IMG/VR virus record: IMGVR_UViG_3300043602_000060
Coordinates: 1 to 20,262 of that record
DNA from: a virus
Length of the DNA stretch: 20,262 nt
Direction: 5' to 3' (one strand)
Each line of letters begins with the position of its first letter. Position 1 is the first letter of the stretch. The position numbers and the translations under genes were made by a program. Positions 15,533 through 20,262 of the stretch are shown in pieces. Under the pieces are notes generated by a model. The model was not told the DNA's origin and searched no databases. It saw only the letters and a list, made by a program, of their open reading frames with translations.

Positions 15533-16957
15533 TTAGACCAACCCCGACGGCCGTATGGGCCGCGATTGAGGCGCCTTCGGCTTCGGCGTGTCGTTCGTCA
15601 TCAATTCCTCAGCGACGGCTGCGTAGCGATATTCGTCCGCCCCGTGACTCGTCCAGTCGTGCAAGGGAATCTCTTTGAACATCCCGCGTTTGTCGTCCCA
15701 CTCTTGGCGGTACTGGCCGATGGATTCAATGAACGGCGCGCAGTGCGTCTCGTCGATCCACAGCCGCGCGAACATCAGGCGGCCGGCGGAAATGCCGTCG
15801 TCGACGGGAATGCTGCGAACCTCGGTGAAGTGCCAACCCAACTTGCCGGCGGTCTCGAGCCGCGTCTTGCCGGTGCCCAGGTCCGTGCTCTTGATGTCGT
15901 GTGGCGCGAAGTGCTTCCCCCAGGTGTAGCCGCGTTCGCGCCCGCGCTCCTGTAGGCGCTGAATCATCTGCTCGATGCCGTCGGAGCCTGAACCTTCGAG
16001 GTAGTCAATCTTTTGGACCGACTTTCCGAAGCGCTGATACATCCCGACGGCCATCTTCGGCCCCTTGCCGATGTCCCAGACGTCGTGCACGAGCAGTGCG
16101 GGATCGTGCGGCACGCGGCCGATGCGCTTATCACGCCGAGCGGCGGCCAGTTCTTTCGCGTAGTACGCGCCCTTGATGGCGGCCTCGGTCGAGAGGAACC
16201 ATTCCTGGTCGTACTCGGCCTGCGTCATCAAGCCCTTGTCGATCAGGGCCTTGTCGTCCTCCATCGCGCGGCGGATGGCGGTGATGGTCGCGCCCTCTTC
16301 CGTCGCCAGCGAGGCGTTGACGTCCTGCCACAGCGTGAACCATTCCGGGTCGCCCTTCGCGGCCTCATGCGTCTTGAACAGCTGGTTCTTGCCCTTGATC
16401 GTCCCGAGGAACGCGCAGTAGCCGAGATGGTCGGCCAGCGACTTCGAGAGCACTTCACCGAACACGCCTGGCGGGTGCTGGCTGAATTCGTCGAGTGACA
16501 GCCCGGACAGCGGAAACCCGCGCAAGGCGTCGATGTTGTCGGCCCCGAACAGCCGGACGACGCGATGCGAGCCCTTCCCGCACGCGTAGGTAATCGACAT
16601 GTCCCGCTCATTCGTGTCGGCGCCTGGCACGTCCGCGGCGATGAATTTCAGCTTGTCCCACGCGACCGTTCGCGCCTGGACGAGCGTCGGCAGGACGTGC
16701 GCGTAGATGCGCTCGCGCAGCAATTCGGTGATTTCTGCCGGCGTGAAGTTCGGCTCGAGAGAGCGCAGCCGCTGCGACTCCCACGCGTCATCCGTTGCCG
16801 CGCGCTGATGGTGGTTCAGCCAGGACGTCGTTTTGCCGCCCCGGCGGTGCATGACGATGGCAAACCATCGAAGGAACGACGCGTGCATCGGCCGCGCCCA
16901 ATTCCTCGGTTTGTAGGGAATGACGATGCGCCGACGCTCAGCCACGGCTACTGCCAT
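15533..16957 (-). CDS. terL: Terminase large subunit (DNA-packaging ATPase/nuclease)
   Basis: A 474-residue protein (P22 gp2 is 499). The N-terminal ATPase has the Walker A loop HRRGGKTT (K42), Walker B SLDEF (D156, E157) and the coupling motif GTIKGKN (185-191). The C-terminal RNase H-like nuclease shows acidic residues in HDVWDIG (D292, D295), APHDIKS (D354) and SHGADEYRY (D441). It cuts concatemeric DNA and powers packaging at the portal. Its start overlaps the end of terS by 10 bases, and portal follows two bases after its stop. All catalytic motifs look intact. The ATPase-nuclease order and neighbours make the assignment firm. Confidence 0.93.
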   Translation of the reverse strand: MAVAVAERRRIVIPYKPRNWARPMHASFLRWFAIVMHRRGGKTTSWLNHHQRAATDDAWESQRLRSLEPNFTPAEITELLRERIYAHVLPTLVQARTVAWDKLKFIAADVPGADTNERDMSITYACGKGSHRVVRLFGADNIDALRGFPLSGLSLDEFSQHPPGVFGEVLSKSLADHLGYCAFLGTIKGKNQLFKTHEAAKGDPEWFTLWQDVNASLATEEGATITAIRRAMEDDKALIDKGLMTQAEYDQEWFLSTEAAIKGAYYAKELAAARRDKRIGRVPHDPALLVHDVWDIGKGPKMAVGMYQRFGKSVQKIDYLEGSGSDGIEQMIQRLQERGRERGYTWGKHFAPHDIKSTDLGTGKTRLETAGKLGWHFTEVRSIPVDDGISAGRLMFARLWIDETHCAPFIESIGQYRQEWDDKRGMFKEIPLHDWTSHGADEYRYAAVAEELMTNDTPKPKAPQSRPIRPSGLV

Positions 16958-17331
16958 GAGAGCTCGACACCACCGGAATGCTCGACTTCATGCTTGACCG
17001 TGTGGCGGCCGGAGCACTTATTCAGTTCGGCTATCGCCTTAATGCGGGCGGCCTCCCCGACTTTCGATGAACTGGCGATTTGACTCAGGATTTCGTCACG
17101 CTGTTGCGCGCTGAGAATCGACGCCTGCTCGCGGACTTCCACGTGTTGATCAATCGCTGACCGGATTTGAGCTTTTTTCAGCAGGCGATAACCGATTTGC
17201 CCCGCCGCCTTCTTGCTGTAGCCTGCCAGTTCCGCAGCTTTCGACGCGTTTCCGTGGGCATCTCCGCAATACGCGACGACGAAGCTCCGCTCGCGGTCAT
17301 TCAACGGTTTTGAGCTTTTCGAGGGAGACAA
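16948..17331 (-). CDS. terS: Terminase small subunit (Terminase_2-like)
   Basis: The 127-residue protein has the N-terminal pattern of the Terminase_2 family: LNDRERSFVVAYCGDAHGNASKAA, with the helix-turn-helix NASKAAELAGYSKKAAGQIGYRLL (residues 28-51), and a C-terminal oligomerisation helix region. It recognises the packaging site and activates TerL. The frame begins with TTG at 17331; an in-frame TAA lies eight codons upstream and no Met precedes the domain. Another TTG (17304) is possible. No clear ribosome binding site. It is preceded by a non-coding 85-bp gap with repeated elements, and overlaps terL by 10 bases. Confidence 0.85.
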   Translation of the reverse strand: MSPSKSSKPLNDRERSFVVAYCGDAHGNASKAAELAGYSKKAAGQIGYRLLKKAQIRSAIDQHVEVREQASILSAQQRDEILSQIASSSKVGEAARIKAIAELNKCSGRHTVKHEVEHSGGVELSWQ

Positions 17332-17346
17332 GCTGAAGCGAGAATG

Positions 17347-17407
17347 CGCTTACCCGATCAGGCGCGCAATGGACTAGCTGCCGCTTACCGCACTAGCGGC
17401 GCTTACC
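17347..17407. repeat. Three direct repeats CGCTTACC upstream of terS
   Basis: CGCTTACC occurs at 17347-17354, 17382-17389 and 17400-17407. The second and third copies are each preceded by ACTAGC (17373-17378 and 17392-17397), giving a 16-17-bp double unit. All lie in the 85-bp non-coding gap before terS. This arrangement looks like operator or pac-type protein-binding repeats. No protein is proven to bind them; the neighbouring HTH protein and TerS are candidates. Confidence 0.6.
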
Positions 17408-17412
17408 TGCTG

Positions 17413-17428
17413 TGTTCTACGTGGAACA
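17413..17428. promoter_or_regulatory. parS-like palindrome (15 of 16 to the ParB-binding consensus)
   Basis: TGTTCTACGTGGAACA differs at a single base from the widespread ParB centromere consensus TGTTCCACGTGGAACA. It is an inverted repeat with 7 of 8 pairs. It overlaps the stop codon of the upstream HTH gene; on the minus strand the deviating base makes the TAG stop. It lies five bases from the third CGCTTACC repeat. No parA or parB gene is visible in this window. Confidence 0.5.
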
Positions 17429-17695
17429 TCCAAGCCTAACGAGATACCGGGTCGCTTCGGCGCGCTCGACGAATGCCCACAACCTGACGCCGCAGCGTTG
17501 CCACGTCAGTTTGACCTCTCCGCGCTTGGCGTCGTCGATGACCTTGTCCTTTGAGAAGCCTGCCCATGCGGCAACGAAACTGACGCGGACCGGTGGGCCT
17601 TCGATATCCAGAATCGAACGCGGCGGCACGAACAGTCTCCGGCTTCGCTGTTCCTCGCGTGCGGAGTCGGCTAGAAGGGCTTGAGGATCTGTCAT
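17417..17695 (-). CDS. Small excisionase/MerR-type winged-helix DNA-binding protein
   Basis: ATG 17695 is chosen because it overlaps the stop of the upstream gene (ATGA); an upstream Met exists eight codons earlier but would overlap more. The 92-residue product has a helix-turn-helix-like centre, VSFVAAWAGFSKDKVIDDAKRGE, followed by a wing (VKLTWQRCGVRLWAFVER) and helix AEATRYL, resembling excisionase/MerR-like folds. It sits directly before the repeats, the parS-like palindrome and terS, so it may bind them or regulate late genes, which is inference. The protein ends CST at a TAG codon within the palindrome. Confidence 0.65.
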   Translation of the reverse strand: MTDPQALLADSAREEQRSRRLFVPPRSILDIEGPPVRVSFVAAWAGFSKDKVIDDAKRGEVKLTWQRCGVRLWAFVERAEATRYLVRLGCST

Positions 17696-17991
17696 TTCGG
17701 CGCGTCCTCGTCGTAGCACTTGCCGTCAGCGCGGGCTGGCCACCACGTTGAACCTTTAAAACCAGGGGACCAGCACGCCGCCATGCTTCGCTTCTCAGGT
17801 AGCCATCGAGCGAAGGCCTGGCCACTGGCGTCGTAATACACGCCGTGGCGAGGCGCCTGCGGATTCTCCTGCTGCTGCGCGGTGTCCTTCCAGAGTGCAG
17901 CGATTTCCTGCCACCGGTGAACCTGAATCTGCGCGCTGACCGCCCAGGAAAACAGGACGATGAACATCGCCAGCACGAGGAACCGTTGCAT
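17692..17991 (-). CDS. Small secreted protein with Sec signal peptide
   Basis: A 99-residue protein starting MQRFLVLAMFIVLFSWAVSA with Gln at +1, so a short classical signal peptide. The mature part contains Trp-rich pieces (HRWQEIAALWKD, GSTWWPARADGK) and two cysteines (AACWSP, GKCYDE). GGGAG lies eight bases upstream. No family is recognised. Its export signal resembles those in the 4.3-10.3-kb block although it is far away, next to the terminase region. It overlaps the following HTH gene by four bases, indicating co-translation. Confidence 0.65.
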   Translation of the reverse strand: MQRFLVLAMFIVLFSWAVSAQIQVHRWQEIAALWKDTAQQQENPQAPRHGVYYDASGQAFARWLPEKRSMAACWSPGFKGSTWWPARADGKCYDEDAPK

Positions 17992-18112
17992 CTACGTATC
18001 TCCCTTAAAAGAAAGGACAAGAGGCGGCGCGTATGGTCGGCCCGCGTGAACTGTCGTCCCGGTCCACGCAGCCTGAGGCTTGGAAAGTCATCATCGCCAA
18101 CCGTGACTCCTG

Positions 18113-18913
18113 CTAAGCAACTTCCTCGCTGTCCACAACGCCTCGCTTGATTCGCTGCAACGTGTCGGTAATCGTGCCGAGCGTTCGGCTCATGGCCTGC
18201 ATCTGATCGATCGTGCGATCGTCGACTGCGCAGTTGAATGCTTCAAGTTTCCGGCGCACGTCCCATGAGTGCATCGGTTGCGTCGGGTCGAACCCCATCT
18301 CCACCATCCGTTTACGAGTGGCGTCCAATTCGTCATTGCGCCGTCGCTGCTCATCTACCTCGAATCGCAGGCTATCGAACGCCGCTTGAATCTTCTTGCT
18401 CACGGCAGAGGACAGCGCGCGGCGCTCCTCTTTCCCGTTAACCCACTCGCGCAGTTGTTCGGTGCGCCAATTCCGGTCTTCGACTGGCGCTCCGTGCTCG
18501 CGCGTAATCTTCGTGCGGCACATGAGCACGTACACCATCAACTCGGCCGGCAACTGAATCTCTCGGCGCGCGGCCTTCCGCTTGACCTGAATCCGCCCGG
18601 CCTTCCCAACGGGCTCCATGAGCCCAACGCCCGCCGGTAGTTCTTCGACCGGGACGAGCTTCGGTGGGGCGACGACGTACAGCAGATGACAGAGCGGCAT
18701 GTAGTTGTGAATCTTGTCGTCTCGCCGCCAGTCGTTCCGGTCAACCTTGATCTCGTAGCCGATGGTCGTGATCGGGCTCCAGGTCTTGACCAGCGCCCAC
18801 GCGTCCAAGCGGAGATGTGCCCGCGTCTGCGAAGGGCCATCCTTACACTCGGGCACGAACACATCGCCAGAATGACGCTGCGCGAGCATGGCGAGCAGAT
18901 CGCTTGCGGTCAT
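18113..18913 (-). CDS. PD-(D/E)XK nuclease-like protein (MmcB-like) with coiled-coil C-terminus
   Basis: The 266-residue product has RAHLRLDAWALVK with D37, a TTIGYEIKVDRNDW strand with E54 and K56, and YMPLCHLLYVVAP: a typical D...ExK core, with Arg/Asp after it, as in MmcB-type restriction-like nuclease proteins. After residue 110, KAARREIQLP leads to a helical region with ALSSAVSKKIQAAFDSLRFEVDEQRRRNDELDATRKRM, likely coiled coil. AAAGGGG shortly before the ATG suits ribosome binding. It may be involved in DNA repair, recombination or defence against host DNA; specificity is not known. It is flanked by 79- and 121-base gaps without clear genes. Confidence 0.65.
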   Translation of the reverse strand: MTASDLLAMLAQRHSGDVFVPECKDGPSQTRAHLRLDAWALVKTWSPITTIGYEIKVDRNDWRRDDKIHNYMPLCHLLYVVAPPKLVPVEELPAGVGLMEPVGKAGRIQVKRKAARREIQLPAELMVYVLMCRTKITREHGAPVEDRNWRTEQLREWVNGKEERRALSSAVSKKIQAAFDSLRFEVDEQRRRNDELDATRKRMVEMGFDPTQPMHSWDVRRKLEAFNCAVDDRTIDQMQAMSRTLGTITDTLQRIKRGVVDSEEVA

Positions 18914-18992
18914 CGTCCCCTTTCAGCGTCCGAAGCGTGAATGAATGCCCATCGCTCTACCCGTGAACGTCCCCTGCACGGCGGTCGAATCG

Positions 18993-19499
18993 TCAAGTCG
19001 CTGGCTGCGGGTTGCGGACGTTCGGATCATTCGAGCTGTCCAATCGCGTATCCACATCCGACTCTTTTTCCGTGGACTCGTCTCCTAGTACAGTCAGTAG
19101 TTGAGAGGCCCACTCCCTCAGAATGCGAGAGTTTCCGTTATCACCAAGCCCGTGATGCCACGCGACCGCTTCCTTCTCCATCTCCTCCGCGATCTGCGTC
19201 ACGGCTGCTCGGAGCTGTCCTTCTCGTTGCGTGAGGGTGGTGAGACGAGCTTCAGCAGCTTCCAATTCCTCGCGCAACCGTTCTTCCGTTGTGACAGCGC
19301 CGTGAGACGTGACGGTTACTTCGGTAATTGGCGAAGCGTGAAGGCCGTCCTCAATGACACGCCCCAACTCTGAAAGGCTTGAGGCCGAACGCAACCAACC
19401 GCCGAGCACGTAAGCAGCGCGAACATCAAACACTGGCTGCTCCGCCTCTCCTGGGAGGGGTGTGGCCGTGGAGGGGTGATTAGATGGATTCGTAGTCAT
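18993..19499 (-). CDS. Hypothetical coiled-coil protein
   Basis: The 168-residue product has a polar N-terminus, FDVRAAYVLGGWLRSASSLSELGRVIEDGL, then a heptad-like segment (about residues 70-112) rich in Glu, Leu and Ala, and an acidic, Ser/Asp-rich tail. No enzymatic motif or signal peptide is seen. Its ATG overlaps the end of the XRE gene by 20 bases, so the two are coupled. No family recognised; unknown function. Confidence 0.6.
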   Translation of the reverse strand: MTTNPSNHPSTATPLPGEAEQPVFDVRAAYVLGGWLRSASSLSELGRVIEDGLHASPITEVTVTSHGAVTTEERLREELEAAEARLTTLTQREGQLRAAVTQIAEEMEKEAVAWHHGLGDNGNSRILREWASQLLTVLGDESTEKESDVDTRLDSSNDPNVRNPQPAT

Positions 19500-19710
19500 C
19501 GATCACTTTCACTGGCGGCTGTCGATTACCGCGCTCGAAATCGCTCACATACGCCGCTGAGAATCCGAGTCGGCGGGCCATTTCACGCAGGCTGATGCCA
19601 GCACGTTCACGCTTCCACCGCAGCCACCGGAAGTGAATCACGGTCACAAGCCCCGTGCCGTCGCAGTGTTCACAGCAAACGTCGATCTGACGCGCTGGTT
19701 CCTTCGTCAT
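19480..19710 (-). CDS. XRE-type helix-turn-helix protein with N-terminal Cys cluster
   Basis: The 76-residue product has VCCEHCDGTGLVTV near the start: a single CxxCxGxG motif as in DnaJ-type zinc modules. Residues 28-65 (WLRWKRERAGISLREMARRLGFSAAYVSDFERGNRQPP) are a canonical XRE/Cro helix-turn-helix, so it probably binds operators. It lacks a C-terminal domain for multimerisation or cleavage. Its ATG overlaps the preceding stop (ATGA). A transcriptional regulator role is inferred from the fold; the target is unknown. Confidence 0.72.
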   Translation of the reverse strand: MTKEPARQIDVCCEHCDGTGLVTVIHFRWLRWKRERAGISLREMARRLGFSAAYVSDFERGNRQPPVKVIDDYESI

Positions 19711-19871
19711 GAGGATGATCCCTCTGCCCGAGGAGAAGGCTGCAGCTTGGCGTTGAATCGCTCGATAGACCTTCTCAGCCGCGCGTTGTGCTCAGGGATG
19801 TGATTGCGGCACGAAGACGGCTCCGGGAGCGGCGACGAATAGAACCGCCCGCACCATTCACAGCGATACAT
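19707..19871 (-). CDS. Small zinc-finger-like protein
   Basis: The short product starts MYRCEWCGRFYSSPLPEPSSC, giving CxxC, then C-x2-H and another His (CRNHIPEH), a likely zinc site. I place the start at ATG 19871 because GGAGG lies nine bases before it; the longer frame upstream to 19931 has no such site, and ATG 19877 is a close alternative. The C-terminus is basic helical (ARLRRSIERFNAKLQ). It overlaps the XRE gene (ATGA). Nucleic-acid binding is possible; no family named. Confidence 0.55.
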   Translation of the reverse strand: MYRCEWCGRFYSSPLPEPSSCRNHIPEHNARLRRSIERFNAKLQPSPRAEGSSS

Positions 19872-20021
19872 GCTCATATCCCTCCATCCTGTCTGTCGGT
19901 CTGCTCGAAAAAGATCACGAAGATCCGGCATACGCGCGTGGTCAGTTCGAGCTTCGCCAACTCACCCTTGGGTAACGACCGCATCGACCGTTGCGCCCAC
20001 TTCCAACGACGTGTCGGATCG

Positions 20022-20228
20022 TCACTCGCTGCGCTCTACCCATTCCTTCCAGAGCGTCAACGTCAAGGCCCGCAGGCTGATGCCTTGCCGCTTTGCCTTC
20101 GTCACCACGCGGTCGTAGAGCGTCGGCGGGATACGGTCAACCTCGAACCGCACGCGGCGATCTGTCTGCGGTGTGAACTCGCGGGAATAGCCTCTCTTTG
20201 CCATTCCCGCGAGTTTACCGGTAATCAC
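20022..20228 (-). CDS. Ribbon-helix-helix-like small DNA-binding protein
   Basis: The 68-residue product begins at GTG 20228, preceded by GGAG eight bases upstream and overlapping the previous stop (GTGA); ATG 20204 is an alternative. Residues 24-30 (RRVRFEV) form a potential ribbon strand, then helices at about 34-48 and 51-66 (SLRALTLTLWKEWVE), a ribbon-helix-helix layout as in Arc/CopG-type repressors and partition regulators. It is basic. The precise function is not established. It is separated by 90-150 bases without a clear gene from the zinc-finger gene downstream. Confidence 0.6.
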   Translation of the reverse strand: MITGKLAGMAKRGYSREFTPQTDRRVRFEVDRIPPTLYDRVVTKAKRQGISLRALTLTLWKEWVERSE

Positions 20229-20262
20229 GCCTCAATCTCCTCATTCGCGTCGAACACGACTT
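20225..20262 (-). CDS. Partial CDS, C-terminus only
   Basis: The last 12 codons read VVFDANEEIEA and a TGA, overlapping the ribbon-helix-helix start as GTGA. The start is outside the window. Only the gene coupling and in-frame reading support it, and nothing about function can be said. Confidence 0.4.
   Translation of the reverse strand, partial: VVFDANEEIEA

Noticed and set aside
17137-17145. A second parS-like half site, TTCCACGTG, inside terS
   Set aside because: Only one half matches (9 of 16 positions overall) and it encodes conserved-frame terS residues; not independent evidence.
18005-18094. A 29-residue minus-strand frame in the gap before the small secreted gene, with AGGAG upstream
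   Set aside because: Too short and without hydrophobic or conserved features; spacing from AGGAG to its ATG is long.

Overview
This 20.3-kb, GC-rich window is part of the genome of a tailed bacteriophage with P22-like (podovirus-type) virion architecture. Almost every gene lies on the minus strand, so the biological order runs from right to left. The packaging and head genes follow the P22 order: small terminase, large terminase, portal, scaffold, coat, gp4-like connector, gp10-like DNA-stabilisation protein, then internal or ejection-type proteins. The contig is cut in a gene at both ends.

Right part (about 17.4-20.3 kb, read leftwards): small accessory and regulatory genes. They are a truncated CDS, a ribbon-helix-helix-like protein, a small zinc-binding protein, an XRE helix-turn-helix protein with an N-terminal Cys cluster, a coiled-coil protein, a PD-(D/E)XK nuclease-like protein, a small secreted protein and a winged-helix/excisionase-like protein. 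Between the last of these and terS is an 85-bp non-coding gap. It holds three direct copies of an 8-bp element and, at its right edge, a 16-bp palindrome differing at one base from the bacterial centromere parS consensus.

Middle part (10.4-17.3 kb): terS, terL, portal, three tiny overlapping genes, a promoter-like sequence, a structured leader ending in an intrinsic terminator directly before the scaffold ATG, then scaffold and coat.

Left-middle part (4.3-10.35 kb): an insertion relative to the P22 order. Five consecutive genes encode proteins with Sec-type signal sequences, low-complexity linkers and even cysteine counts, plus one tiny plus-strand gene with a hydrophobic N-terminus. Most predicted signal cleavage sites put Gln at +1. 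This block of exported proteins inside a head-tail operon is the strongest unusual feature at gene scale. Left part (1-4.3 kb): gp4-like, gp10-like, a small virion protein, and three internal/ejection-like proteins sharing a short [I/L/M]-S-[D/E/S]-L motif.

Host: not determinable from the window. Good AGGAG-type ribosome binding sites before several genes suggest a Shine-Dalgarno-using bacterium. High GC and AxA-Q signal peptides would fit, for example, an Acidobacteriota-like environmental host, but that is inference. No integrase, lysis gene, tailspike, tRNA or CRISPR array was seen.
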